A DNA stretch of 64,000 bases from Candidatus Bathyarchaeota archaeon. GTDB lineage: Archaea > Thermoproteota > Bathyarchaeia > Bathyarchaeales > Bathycorpusculaceae. The translations under genes and the position numbers were made by a program. The notes beneath the pieces were generated by a model. That model worked only from the letters and a program-made list of their open reading frames with translations, ran no database searches and was not told the DNA's origin. Of this stretch, positions 8,632 to 17,397 are shown in pieces. Position 1 is the first letter of the stretch, and each line of letters starts with the position of its first letter. The stretch lies in the NCBI GenBank assembly GCA_026014725.1, contig JAOZHV010000029.1, positions 1-64,000 of the forward strand. The letters are read 5' to 3'.

Positions 8632-9027
8632 GTAGCTTGTTGCGTTTTGCTGTTTGTTTCGTTTTGTTTCAGACTGGTTGTGTGCAATTAGCCAAAACAG
8701 CGCATACGGATGAAACGTAAAATTAGTTGCAAATTTTCCCCCTTATTTGCTACAATAGGTACAATGTTGCAGAAAGGTTTGTTGCTCTGCCACCTACCAT
8801 ATCCCCCTATTTAAAGCACTGATTTCAACATGCTTTAGCGCTGGAAATCGCCAATACGACCTACCCCCTATAGGTTTGTGCATAGAATTGCTATTTGCAT
8901 CCAAATAGGCTTCTAATAGGCTGCTAATAGGTTGGTGAGCTACGCATTTTTGGGTACGCTCCTTGCTGGTGAATCAGGCTTACAAAAAGCGCCTTTTCAA
9001 ATGGAGGAGGTTAGCGCTTCTTATGGT
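8632..9027. other. Gene-free region with dispersed element copy A
   Basis: This 396-base gap has no convincing coding frame. It contains copy A of a three-copy intergenic module (8735-8816). A box GACCTACCCCCTATAGGTTT (8858-8877) and CTAATAGGTTGGTG (8924-8937) follow, both also present near copy B at 37646-37702 on the other strand. Three AATAGG repeats lie at about 8904-8931. A short noncoding transcript starting about 25 bases after the TATA-like end of the module is a reasonable guess. Confidence 0.55.
8735..8816 (+). repeat. Dispersed intergenic module, copy A
   Basis: The copy has a first box with TTCCCCCTTATTTGCTACA and a second box GGTTTGTTGCTCTGCCACCT followed by ACCATATCCCCCTATTTAAAG. 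Copies B (37824-37908, minus strand) and C (41388-41470) share both boxes at similar spacing. Each copy ends in a TATA-like sequence. Confidence 0.65.
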
Positions 9028-9822
9028 TTAGAACCATGAGAGCGTTCCGTTCTTTCTTGCTGTCTTGAGGCACCAAGAGTAAACCGCGTAGCCCAGCGGC
9101 ACGATTATTGCGCACATAAGCGATAGTATTAGGATTTGTGGCAGTATCATAGGTATGGTCCAGCCTGTGAGCATGAGGCGGATGGATGTGAAGAAGTAGT
9201 ATTGGGGAATCACATACGAGATTGCTTGCAGGGCAAGGGGCATGACTTGTGGGGGGAAAAGCACGTTACCAAAGAGGCTTGTTGCTATGGTGATTAGTGC
9301 GGTTACTGGGTCGCCTTGCTTGGTTAGGATGAGGATTCCTGCGCCAATCATGCTGAAACCGATGAATGTTCCGATGCCCAGCGCCAAAACGAGGACTGTT
9401 CCTGCAATGTTAATGCTTAGATTGATTCCGAAGATGAACACACCGATGGCAAGGTAAATTACCACCACTATGGTGCTCCAGATGAAGCCCCAAAGCGAAC
9501 TGCCCACAATAAAAGTTCTAAGTTCAGTTGGCGATACTAGTACCTCTTCGAGTGCCCACGGATTAATCGTTTTCTGCACAAGCGTGAGGCTCTGAGCAAG
9601 ATACGTGTTAAACGCTAACCCAATAATCAAGTACGTAGTCAAGTCCATGTTGTACATTTGTAGAACGCTTTGCATTGTGGCGTTTGAGCCAAGATAGGCA
9701 AAAGATAACGCGCCAAACAGTGCCGTCAACACTAGTATGGCAATGTTTGTTTTGTAGGTTGAGAAGCTGATGATGTCGCGCTTCATGAAGTAATAGATTT
9801 TTTCCAGCTCATCCAGCCACAT
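9028..9822 (-). CDS. ABC-2 type transporter permease
   Basis: This 264-residue protein has six hydrophobic segments and the layout of ABC-2 family export permeases. A conserved ALEEVLVSP segment follows the second membrane helix, as in polysaccharide and drug exporters of this type. It begins four bases after the stop of the ATPase gene, so the two form an exporter operon. The substrate cannot be told. Confidence 0.85.
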   Translation of the reverse strand: MWLDELEKIYYFMKRDIISFSTYKTNIAILVLTALFGALSFAYLGSNATMQSVLQMYNMDLTTYLIIGLAFNTYLAQSLTLVQKTINPWALEEVLVSPTELRTFIVGSSLWGFIWSTIVVVIYLAIGVFIFGINLSINIAGTVLVLALGIGTFIGFSMIGAGILILTKQGDPVTALITIATSLFGNVLFPPQVMPLALQAISYVIPQYYFFTSIRLMLTGWTIPMILPQILILSLMCAIIVPLGYAVYSWCLKTARKNGTLSWF

Positions 9823-9826
9823 AAAG

Positions 9827-10843
9827 CTACGCTCTCTTAGTTAATTCAATAAACGCGTCCTCAAGGGTTGGTTCTTCACGCTTGAAATTTACAAGTTTGA
9901 TTTTTTGTTTGAAGAGGAAGTCAAAGATGGATGGAAGCTGGTCAACGTTTTTTAGCTGTATGCACAAGCCTGTTTGGTTAGGCATTAAATCCTCGCTTTT
10001 CTCAGTCAAACTAATAACGCCCTGCAAGGAACGTAAATCTTCAATTTGGCTCTGGTTTATGTCTTCCAGGACAAGGTAAATTTGTTCTTCTTTCTTTATT
10101 TTATCCCTCAAGGCGTCAGGCGTACCTAGAGCAATGAGCTTGCCATGGCTAAGGATGCCGATTCTATCACAAATCTGCGCTGCCTCCTCAATATAATGCG
10201 TAGTGTAAAGCACCGTTTTGCCTGACTCCTTGCTTACCGTGTTCTTGACGAATTCTCGTATGTTCCGCGAAGAAATCACGTCCAAGCCAACTGTCGGCTC
10301 GTCTAAGAGCAGGATGGGTGGGTCTGGCAGGAGCGTTCTTGCCAATGCGAGTTTGCGTTTCATGCCGCCTGAATATTTTTGGTAGAGGTCTTGAGCGTTG
10401 CCCGCCAATCCGACAAGATTGATGACTTCTAATATGCGCTGGTGACGTTTTTGTCTTGGGACGTTGTAGATTGCGGCGTAGAATTCGAGGTTGCGGTAGC
10501 CGTTTAGCCTCCAAAAGAATCCTCGCTCCCCAACACTAAACAGCGTCCCCAATGAGCGTTTAACCTGCATCTGCTGCTTGATTATGTCGTACCCGTTGAC
10601 CAGTGCGGTTCCTTTGGTCGGCGGAAGCAGAGTGCAGAGCATCTTAACCAGAGTTGTTTTGCCCGCGCCGTTTGGCCCCAACAACCCAAAGAGTTCGCCT
10701 TGCTTTATGTTGAGGTTCAGGTTGTCTATGGCGTTTACAGTAACTGTTTTTTTGCGCTTGAACAATCCACCCTCGACTGTCTGGTTTTTGTACTTGAACG
10801 TTTTTGTCAGATTTGTTGTTTGGATGGCGTACTCGCTTTGCAA
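9827..10843 (-). CDS. ABC transporter ATP-binding protein
   Basis: This ATPase has Walker A (GLLGPNGAGKTTLVKML), signature (YSGGMKRKLALAR) and Walker B (PILLLDEPTVGLD) motifs, then a C-terminal DUF4162-like region typical of DrrA/NodI-type exporters. I choose TTG 10843 (338 residues, beginning LQSEYAIQTTNLTKTF). A longer frame would run into the divergent dph5 gene and has non-conserved sequence. It pairs with the permease downstream. Confidence 0.9.
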   Translation of the reverse strand: MQSEYAIQTTNLTKTFKYKNQTVEGGLFKRKKTVTVNAIDNLNLNIKQGELFGLLGPNGAGKTTLVKMLCTLLPPTKGTALVNGYDIIKQQMQVKRSLGTLFSVGERGFFWRLNGYRNLEFYAAIYNVPRQKRHQRILEVINLVGLAGNAQDLYQKYSGGMKRKLALARTLLPDPPILLLDEPTVGLDVISSRNIREFVKNTVSKESGKTVLYTTHYIEEAAQICDRIGILSHGKLIALGTPDALRDKIKKEEQIYLVLEDINQSQIEDLRSLQGVISLTEKSEDLMPNQTGLCIQLKNVDQLPSIFDFLFKQKIKLVNFKREEPTLEDAFIELTKRA

Positions 10844-10934
10844 CCGTAAAATCCTCAGTTGGGCTGTATTATCTTTGGGAGTGTAAGAAATAAGGTTTAA
10901 GTTTAAACGCTCAATTACTAAAGAGGGCTCTAAC

Positions 10935-11732
10935 ATGACTGAGTTAATCTTTGTAGGCTTAGGATTAAACGATGAGAAAGGCATCAGCCTAAAAGGCTTA
11001 GAGGAAACCAAAACGGCAGAGCATGTTTTCATGGAAACTTACACCAGCCTCATGCCAGACTTCAGCTTGCAACGCTTCGAAGAGCTATGCGGGAAAAAAA
11101 TCCAAGCAGTGTCAAGACGCCAACTAGAAGAAGAAAACGGAACCAAAATCCTAAAAGCCGCAAAAAAAGCCAAAACAGTGTTCCTAGTTCCAGGCGACCC
11201 CTTCATCGCCACCACGCACGTTACACTGCGGATTGACGCGGAAAAGCAGGGCATAAAAACACGCGTGGTACACGGAACATCCATCATGTCCGCCATTGTT
11301 AGCTTGTCAGGTTTGCATAATTACAAGTTTGGAAAAACCGTGACAATACCTTTTGCAGAGAACTTTTCAGAAACCCCCTACAACGTCATTACACAAAACA
11401 AACAGTTGGGCTTGCATACGCTGTGCCTTTTAGACCTCAAAGCAGCCGAAAACCAGTACCTCTCAATAAATCAAGCCATCAAAATGCTTCTTGAGGTTGA
11501 AGGAAAAAAGAAAAACAACACAATCAGCGATGACACGGTTGCACTTGGAATCGCAAGAGCGGGCAGCAACAACCCCACCCTAAAAGCCGACTTTATCAAA
11601 AACTTAGCCGATTTTGACTTTGGTAAGCCACCCTACAGCCTAATCGTGGTTGGCGACTTGCATTTTATGGAGGCTGATGCTCTGATTGCTCTCGCGTCTG
11701 CACCAGCCACAATTAGGAGGCTTGTCAAATGA
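10935..11732 (+). CDS. dph5: Diphthine synthase
   Basis: This 265-residue enzyme is a SAM-dependent methyltransferase of the tetrapyrrole-methylase fold. It methylates the modified histidine of elongation factor 2 on the way to diphthamide, a eukaryotic and archaeal modification. The start (ELIFVGLGLNDEKGISLKGL) and VPGDPFIATTHVTLR are family hallmarks. Length matches archaeal Dph5. It heads an operon with DUF357 and ribL, overlapping DUF357 by four bases (ATGA), and is divergent from the ABC exporter. Confidence 0.93.
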   Translation: MTELIFVGLGLNDEKGISLKGLEETKTAEHVFMETYTSLMPDFSLQRFEELCGKKIQAVSRRQLEEENGTKILKAAKKAKTVFLVPGDPFIATTHVTLRIDAEKQGIKTRVVHGTSIMSAIVSLSGLHNYKFGKTVTIPFAENFSETPYNVITQNKQLGLHTLCLLDLKAAENQYLSINQAIKMLLEVEGKKKNNTISDDTVALGIARAGSNNPTLKADFIKNLADFDFGKPPYSLIVVGDLHFMEADALIALASAPATIRRLVK

Positions 11733-12001
11733 GCCTGGAAACACTCGCAACAAAATACATTGCCTCAGCTGAATTAGTCCTAAAACAACTCCAGCGGGCG
11801 CAAACTCCAATCAGTTTAACAGAGGAGTCGGTCTCTGCTGTTCTGTGTTGGGCAACTGATTATTTAGAGGATGCAAAGTATTATAAGGCGCAAGGCAAGC
11901 TTGAAACAAGCTTAACCTCAGTATCCTACTGCGAAGGGCTACTTGATGCCCTTAGATTGTTAGGTGCGGTGAACTTCGAATGGCCAACAAAAAAGCAATA
12001 G
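11729..12001 (+). CDS. DUF357 family protein
   Basis: A 90-residue helical protein of the archaeal DUF357 family, recognised from ATDYLEDAKYYKAQGKLETS and EGLLDALRLLGAVNFEW. Its function is unknown. Family members often sit beside FAD synthetase and diphthamide genes, as here. It overlaps dph5 by four bases and ribL by 22 bases, which indicates translational coupling. Confidence 0.85.
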   Translation: MSLETLATKYIASAELVLKQLQRAQTPISLTEESVSAVLCWATDYLEDAKYYKAQGKLETSLTSVSYCEGLLDALRLLGAVNFEWPTKKQ

Positions 12002-12432
12002 TCGTAGCCTCAGGCGTCTTCGACCTGCTCCATCTAGGTCACGTGCGTTTTTTGGAGGACGCCAAAAAGGCAGGAGGCAAAAAAGCTAAACTAATAGTTA
12101 TCATCGCACGTGACAGCACGGTGGAAAAAATGAAGGGCAGAAAACCCATAATGTCTGAGGACCAGCGGCGTGCACTTGTTGAATCGTTGAAAGTGGTGGA
12201 TGAAGCAGTGCTTGGTTTTGAGGGCTTAGACATCGGTGAAGTCGTGGCCAAGTTCAAACCAGACGTTATCGCGCTGGGCTACGACCAAGCTGAAATGGAA
12301 AATCAGGTTAAACGATACGTTGAATCTCACAAACTGCCTGTTCGCATTGTTAGGATTGGCAAGTTTGGAGAGAATAGTTTAGATAGCTCATCGAAGATTA
12401 GACAGAAAATAATCGAAAAACACTCGAAGTAG
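11980..12432 (+). CDS. ribL: FAD synthetase (archaeal RibL type)
   Basis: This 150-residue nucleotidyltransferase transfers AMP from ATP to FMN to make FAD. It has the family motif FDLLHLGHVRFLEDAK near residues 13-28 and ALGYDQ in the second half. The length matches RibL of Methanocaldococcus. The CTP-dependent riboflavin kinase that makes FMN lies close by on the opposite strand (13051-13755), so both last steps of flavin cofactor synthesis are here. Confidence 0.92.
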   Translation: MANKKAIVVASGVFDLLHLGHVRFLEDAKKAGGKKAKLIVIIARDSTVEKMKGRKPIMSEDQRRALVESLKVVDEAVLGFEGLDIGEVVAKFKPDVIALGYDQAEMENQVKRYVESHKLPVRIVRIGKFGENSLDSSSKIRQKIIEKHSK

Positions 12433-12444
12433 CGTTGGTTTAGC

Positions 12445-13050
12445 ATGGGTTGCGAGAAGTACAAGCCCACATACATTCTAATCGCCATAAACGTGGCTAT
12501 CTACATCTACGGAGTAATCGTAGGCGGGAACCTTCTAGTAACACCAGACAGCGTCGTTTACCAGTGGGGGCAAGTGAACCTTTACGTTTTTGCGGGCGCA
12601 TACTACCAGGTCTTTACTTCAATATTTGTGCACGCCACCATCTTTCACCTTGCTGGAAACATGCTTTTTCTACTCATATTCGGCTTGCGCGGCGAAGAAA
12701 TGTTCTCACTACTAGAATACCTAACAATATACTTAGTCGGCGGTTTAGTAGGAAACCTTGCATCCTTAGTATTTGGTCCATTGTTTATCTCGGTTGGGGC
12801 TTCAGGCGCCATCTTCTCGCTGTTTGGCGCCTGCGTCATTTACAGAAGAGGACACATGCGGCAGTCGATTCTTGGAGCACTGGTTTATGCGTTCTTCCTA
12901 TTCTTCATAAGCACAGGCGAAGGCGTCAACATCTTGGCGCATTTAGGCGGGCTGCTCTTTGGTCTGCTCGCTGGCTATTTGCTTTCTAAAATGCGTAAAC
13001 CAAGCGATGCCTACACTGTTAGGTACTCGTATAACGCCATGCCGATTTAG
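12445..13050 (+). CDS. Rhomboid family intramembrane serine protease
   Basis: This 201-residue membrane protein has six hydrophobic helices. It carries the catalytic serine in GASGA (about residue 119), the catalytic histidine in LAHLGGLLFG (about 164), and the HATIFHLAGNM segment of helix 2. All the rhomboid active-site elements are therefore present. It starts 12 bases after ribL and may be cotranscribed; its stop directly abuts the convergent rbkR gene. Confidence 0.92.
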   Translation: MGCEKYKPTYILIAINVAIYIYGVIVGGNLLVTPDSVVYQWGQVNLYVFAGAYYQVFTSIFVHATIFHLAGNMLFLLIFGLRGEEMFSLLEYLTIYLVGGLVGNLASLVFGPLFISVGASGAIFSLFGACVIYRRGHMRQSILGALVYAFFLFFISTGEGVNILAHLGGLLFGLLAGYLLSKMRKPSDAYTVRYSYNAMPI

Positions 13051-13755
13051 CTAAAGTTGAGTGTAAACTTCAACCTTGACTTTGTGTCCATCTTTGAGGT
13101 TGAGGTGCTTTCGCAGGCACACAGGAGCAATAATCTCCAGAACTGAGGCGTCGTAATGGCTTCGGAGCGCCGTTATTAGTGCGCCTTTAATTTTGTTGCC
13201 GATAAGCGCAGGGTAACATTTCACTAAGCCAAATGTGCGGTCTTCATTTTTGAAGCCCTCGACCTCAACAGCGGGGAAAGCGTCAAGTTCCATGCGCGTT
13301 TTAATGTCATAGTCAGTTGAAAGCTTGAGGTTAAGCGTGCCTGGGTAGGGTTCAAAGCCAAGCTTTTCAGTGAACTGCTTACGATACCGCTCCTTGGCTA
13401 TGTAGTATGCGCCCTCGCCTAAACCCGTGAAGACAAGTCCTTCCAGCGTGACTGACGGCGGGTAAGTTTTTTCAATCAAAACTTTGAGGTTGGAGTAGAG
13501 TTTTTGGAGTTCTCTGGTTCCTTGCTCTTCTATTTTTATGAGGCTACCGTCTGGAGTAATGTTTCGCTGAATCCACCCTTTCCGTTCAAGCTCTATTAAA
13601 TATCGGGATGCAGTTTGCTGAGAAAAACCAAGCTTGTTAGCTAAGTATTCGGTTGAGATTTTGGCGGTTCGACGGTAAGCACCCATCTCGGCGAGTTTTA
13701 GGAGCATGTAGAGGTGGTGCCATTCCTGCTTTTCAGTCAAAGAGCGGATCTCCAA
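13051..13755 (-). CDS. rbkR: HTH regulator / CTP-dependent riboflavin kinase
   Basis: The first 95 residues form a winged helix-turn-helix (LANKLGFSQQTASRYLIELE). Residues about 100-234 are the archaeal riboflavin kinase domain (LGFEPYPGTLNLKL, GLVKCYPA, VCLRKHLNLKDGHKVKVEV), which uses CTP to make FMN. This architecture is that of RbkR, known in archaea as a combined repressor and enzyme of vitamin B2 metabolism. Presence beside ribL supports the role. Confidence 0.9.
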   Translation of the reverse strand: MEIRSLTEKQEWHHLYMLLKLAEMGAYRRTAKISTEYLANKLGFSQQTASRYLIELERKGWIQRNITPDGSLIKIEEQGTRELQKLYSNLKVLIEKTYPPSVTLEGLVFTGLGEGAYYIAKERYRKQFTEKLGFEPYPGTLNLKLSTDYDIKTRMELDAFPAVEVEGFKNEDRTFGLVKCYPALIGNKIKGALITALRSHYDASVLEIIAPVCLRKHLNLKDGHKVKVEVYTQL

Positions 13756-13945
13756 TAGCTTAGAAGAATGTGCGGCTGGATATTTAAGCGGCTCGAAAGC
13801 GAATCGAGGCTTTTTTATCCGAACCGCTTAGTTTTTGCATACTTTTCACACGCTAAACTGATGAGTCATGAAGCCATTAACGAGTGCCATCAGTCGCTCG
13901 CGTGGGTTCAAATATTATTTATATTATTCAATATAATAGTGATTT

Positions 13946-14335
13946 ATGCCATCGCTAAGAGTGCATTGTGCTATTAGTAAAAAAAGAACGGGACAAACTT
14001 TTGAAGATCTTCATAGATGGATTGACGCGCCAACAGAAGAACTGGGATTTAATCACAGAGAAAAAAAGACATCACTATAATGAAGCTGACAAGGAGAGGA
14101 TAAAGAATACTGGGATTCAAAAAAAGTCGGCTTAGGGGAAAAAGCCGTTATTGAGTGGTTATTCCATATAGCAATCGACAACTTGTACACTGCTTTTAAA
14201 ATGTCCAATCAAGAGTTTAGTTATGGTCCTAAAACGTATAATTTGATGGAATTTGGCTTAAGCAAGTCAGGTTATATTCATTGTAATTTTAAGCGAGTTG
14301 AAGATTACGAACTAAGCTCAATATTCAAAGATTAG
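13946..14335 (+). pseudogene. Frameshifted conserved archaeal gene
   Basis: Frame one from ATG 13946 reads PSLRVHCAISKKRTG and DLHRWIDAPTEELGFNH, then hits stops near 14078. The coding sense continues in the next frame (REKRHHYNEADKERIK), entered at an A7 run (14061-14067). It then returns to the first frame as EYWDSKKVGLGEKAVIEWL and on to TAG 14333-14335. One extra A and one missing base about 35 bases later explain both shifts. It is either a recent pseudogene or contains assembly errors. I do not recognise the function. Confidence 0.6.
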
Positions 14336-14406
14336 CGTTCACTTAATTAGAGCACACGCCCATTTTATTAAATAGGCTAAGGCAACATCGGAGCGAAACT
14401 GGCAAG

Positions 14407-15192
14407 ATGAACGTTTTTGATGCAATGGGCATTTACTGGGCAGAGATAGCTGACAAAAACAAACCCGAACAGCAAATCCAATTCCTCAAAGCAACCCTAA
14501 AAACCAGCGGCTACGTTTTGGACCTTGCTTGCGGAACAGGACGCCACGCGATTCCCCTAACTAAAGATGGCTATTGTGTGGTTGGTTTGGATATTTCCCG
14601 AACTCTTCTGAGTATAGCCAAGAAACGCTACAGTCAGATTCAGCTTGTTAGGGGTGACATGCGGTTTTTGCCCTTCACACACGAAGCCTTTACGGCTGCC
14701 ATAAGCATGGATACAAGTTTCGGTTATTTGCCAACCGAGCAGGATGGCTCGCAAAGTCTAAGTGAACTTCGACAAGCGCTCAATCCAAGGGGTGTTTTGA
14801 TTGTGGACGTTTTCAACCGTGAGCAACTAATCTCAAAATACAGCCGCAAGCCGCGTTTCAAATGGGCGCTTTTACCGTTTCTCCTTAAATTACCTAATCG
14901 GTGGCTACTTTGTAGGTTCTTTAAGTGGCGGGAGTATCCGAGCTTTTGGCTGTTGCAGAAGCGAACGGTGAGCAAGGGTGGCGAGTGTTTGAGTGATTTA
15001 TGGGTAATTTATGACAAGGCAACCAGCCAACTGGTGATTTACGAGCATTCCGTTCGGTTGTATACGCTCAATCAACTGCAGGATTTGCTTGCGAAGTCAG
15101 GCTTTATGGTTCAACAGCTTTATGGGGGTTATAAGAGGGAAGCTTTTGGTGCTGATTCGTCGAGGCTTATTTTATTAGCCACTGCAAAGTGA
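14407..15192 (+). CDS. SAM-dependent methyltransferase
   Basis: A 261-residue class I methyltransferase with motif I YVLDLACGTGRHAIPL near residues 37-52, acidic motif II (VVGLDIS) and RGDMRFLPF. The central part (LPNRWLLCRFFKWREYP) is unusual, and no specific substrate can be assigned. It stands alone between the frameshifted gene and htpX. Confidence 0.85.
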   Translation: MNVFDAMGIYWAEIADKNKPEQQIQFLKATLKTSGYVLDLACGTGRHAIPLTKDGYCVVGLDISRTLLSIAKKRYSQIQLVRGDMRFLPFTHEAFTAAISMDTSFGYLPTEQDGSQSLSELRQALNPRGVLIVDVFNREQLISKYSRKPRFKWALLPFLLKLPNRWLLCRFFKWREYPSFWLLQKRTVSKGGECLSDLWVIYDKATSQLVIYEHSVRLYTLNQLQDLLAKSGFMVQQLYGGYKREAFGADSSRLILLATAK

Positions 15193-15266
15193 TAAGCGTT
15201 TTTGGTGTTTTCTTCGCGGAAAAGATATAAGTTGCCGAAAAAAATTATTTTAGCTAGGTGAATTTC

Positions 15267-16256
15267 ATGAACGGGGCCTGGAAGCTTAAGCTTTCGATGG
15301 TTGCCACTCTAGCCATAATTTTTGGGCTAACAACACTCGTATTCACAGTCGCCCTAACATTGGCTGGAATAGGCTTAAACCTATTAACCATAGGTGTCCT
15401 AGTCGTCATACTCAACGTTGCCCAATGGTTGCTGTCACCTTACCTTATAGGCGCAATTTATAAAGTCAAAGAGCTGTCCCAGAGCGAGAACCCCAAACTT
15501 CACCAAATGGTTGAAGAGCTTAGTCGAAAAAGCAAAATCTCCAAACCCAAGCTCATGCTTTCGCAAATTTCGTTACCCAATGCCTTTGCTTATGGTTCGC
15601 CCTTAACAGGCAATCGGGTAGCTGTTACTCAGGGTCTTTTAAAGTCTCTAGATGATGGCGAAGTCGAAGCTGTCCTCGGACACGAACTTGGCCATCTTAA
15701 ACACCGCGATGTGCAAGTCATGATGGTGGTTTCCTTTTTGCCTGCATTGTTCTATTACATTGGGTACTCGCTTATGCTCTCAGGCATGTTTGGAGGCGGA
15801 CGCAGAAACGAGGGCAGCGGATACAACGCATTGTTTGGCATTGCTTTCATGGCTTTCTCTTGGGTGCTAACATTATTCACGCTTTACTTAAGCAGACTCC
15901 GAGAATATTTCGCTGATAGACACAGTGTCTCAGTGGTTGATAACGGCGCAGAAAAACTTTCAACAGGCTTGGTAACAATCGTTGAAGAAAGCCGCCGTGC
16001 TGGCAGACCAAGAAACGAGCAACAGAAAAACAACAACGCCTTCAAAGCACTATTCATCTCTGACCCCGACCGCGCAACCGCTGACTCCGCAGAGCTTCAC
16101 GCAACAAATGCCACAAGCAAACAAGAACTGCTAAAAGAAGCACTCGCAAGGCAACCTACGTCAGCAGACAACTTTGTTGAAATCTTCTCAACTCACCCAA
16201 ACATCATTAAACGCTTGCGGGCACTACAAGAACTCAGCCAAAACGCAAACGCCTAA
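15267..16256 (+). CDS. htpX: HtpX-like zinc metalloprotease
   Basis: This membrane peptidase of family M48 has two N-terminal membrane helices, the zinc site HELGH at about residues 139-143, two more hydrophobic helices and YFADRHSV with the third zinc ligand region. It degrades damaged membrane proteins. I choose ATG 15267, eight bases after AGGTG (15256-15260); GTG 15258 is the alternative and would add three residues. Length (329) is normal for the family. Confidence 0.9.
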   Translation: MNGAWKLKLSMVATLAIIFGLTTLVFTVALTLAGIGLNLLTIGVLVVILNVAQWLLSPYLIGAIYKVKELSQSENPKLHQMVEELSRKSKISKPKLMLSQISLPNAFAYGSPLTGNRVAVTQGLLKSLDDGEVEAVLGHELGHLKHRDVQVMMVVSFLPALFYYIGYSLMLSGMFGGGRRNEGSGYNALFGIAFMAFSWVLTLFTLYLSRLREYFADRHSVSVVDNGAEKLSTGLVTIVEESRRAGRPRNEQQKNNNAFKALFISDPDRATADSAELHATNATSKQELLKEALARQPTSADNFVEIFSTHPNIIKRLRALQELSQNANA

Positions 16257-16880
16257 TTAAAAAAAGACACTTTCGCTTCTGTTGTTCAGAAAAGGGTTAA
16301 CCCTTTTTTCCTCGCCAATCATTGTGGTCTCGCCGTGCCCAGGATACACCAAAAGGTAATCAGGCAAACACACCAGCTTCTGCAAAGACAGCCGCATATC
16401 ACTCATCGAACCCTCCGCAAAATCTGTTCTGCCGATTCCACCAGCAAATAAAGTGTCACCTGTAAAAACCAGTTTATCGCCGACAAGGCTTATGCTGCCT
16501 GGCGTGTGACCAGGCGTATGCATAACTCTAAGAGTTTCTGTCCCGAAGGTGATTAGGCTGCCCTCTTCTAAGAGAACATTAGCAGGAGCGTTGGTGGTTT
16601 CTTTGCTTGCTATACACGGCGCGTCAAGAGTATGAATGTATATGGGAACGCCGTACTTTTCTTGAAAGATGGCGTTGCCTTTAACGTGGTCTGAGTGCCC
16701 ATGAGTGTTAACGATAAACTTCACTTTGAGCTTAGCTTCAGTTATGTACTCCATGATTGGTTCCGCTTCGGCGGAAAGGTCCAAGCCAGGGTCAATTATG
16801 ATGGCTTCTTTTGTCTGTTTGCAACTGGCGATGTAACAGTTGGTTGCTAGCATGCCGACAGTGAAGGTCTCAATCAGCAT
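16257..16880 (-). CDS. Metallo-beta-lactamase fold hydrolase, glyoxalase II-like
   Basis: The protein has all metal-binding motifs of the fold: HGHSDHVKGN, HTPGHTPGS, FTGDTLFAGGIGRTD and YPGHGETT. These match the glyoxalase II (hydroxyacylglutathione hydrolase-like) group. I take ATG 16880 (207 residues, MLIETFTVG), since the extra 19 residues of the longer frame are not typical. The substrate in an archaeon is unknown. Its stop abuts the convergent htpX gene. Confidence 0.88.
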   Translation of the reverse strand: MLIETFTVGMLATNCYIASCKQTKEAIIIDPGLDLSAEAEPIMEYITEAKLKVKFIVNTHGHSDHVKGNAIFQEKYGVPIYIHTLDAPCIASKETTNAPANVLLEEGSLITFGTETLRVMHTPGHTPGSISLVGDKLVFTGDTLFAGGIGRTDFAEGSMSDMRLSLQKLVCLPDYLLVYPGHGETTMIGEEKRVNPFLNNRSESVFF

Positions 16881-17018
16881 CCGAATCAATATAACAATGG
16901 CTCTGGATGAAAATAAAGGATTTCCTTCAGCGGGCAACTTGCAAAGCTAATACTTCTGGGCAGTTAATAAAAAGTTAAATTATAAATAACCTAAATGTGC
17001 AGAGCCTTGTATTACGCG

Positions 17019-17258
17019 TCAAATCCCCTGGAATCCAGTCAGCTTTATGGTGCTTTTGCATTTGCCACAGCTAATGATTAACTCTGCAAGTTCATCGTTG
17101 ACGACTTTTGTGTCTAAGATTTGGTAGTTTTCTTCTGTCTCATCGTCGGGCGAGATTGACCTTCCGCATTTTGGGCATGGGAAGGAGCCGTCGCCTTCAA
17201 TAGCCGCTATGTTAACCGTGTATTCAGGTTCGTCTTTGTCGAGTCTTTTCATCATCAT
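17019..17258 (-). CDS. Small zinc-ribbon protein
   Basis: This 79-residue protein has two CxxC pairs (CPKCGRS and CGKCKST) about 35 residues apart, consistent with one zinc ribbon, and an acidic middle. No specific family is recognised; a nucleic-acid or protein interaction role is likely. It stands alone upstream of the MBL-fold gene on the same strand. Confidence 0.65.
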   Translation of the reverse strand: MMMKRLDKDEPEYTVNIAAIEGDGSFPCPKCGRSISPDDETEENYQILDTKVVNDELAELIISCGKCKSTIKLTGFQGI

Positions 17259-17397
17259 GTTATTCGCTTCTTTTGCTTTGATTTTTTATTGAGGGGTTAT
17301 TACTTAATTAACGATTATGAATTTCTAGTCAGTATGCAGGATATTTAAAAGTTTGACCCAAAAAAAGGAGAAATAATAATGTATTGCCGTCAATGCG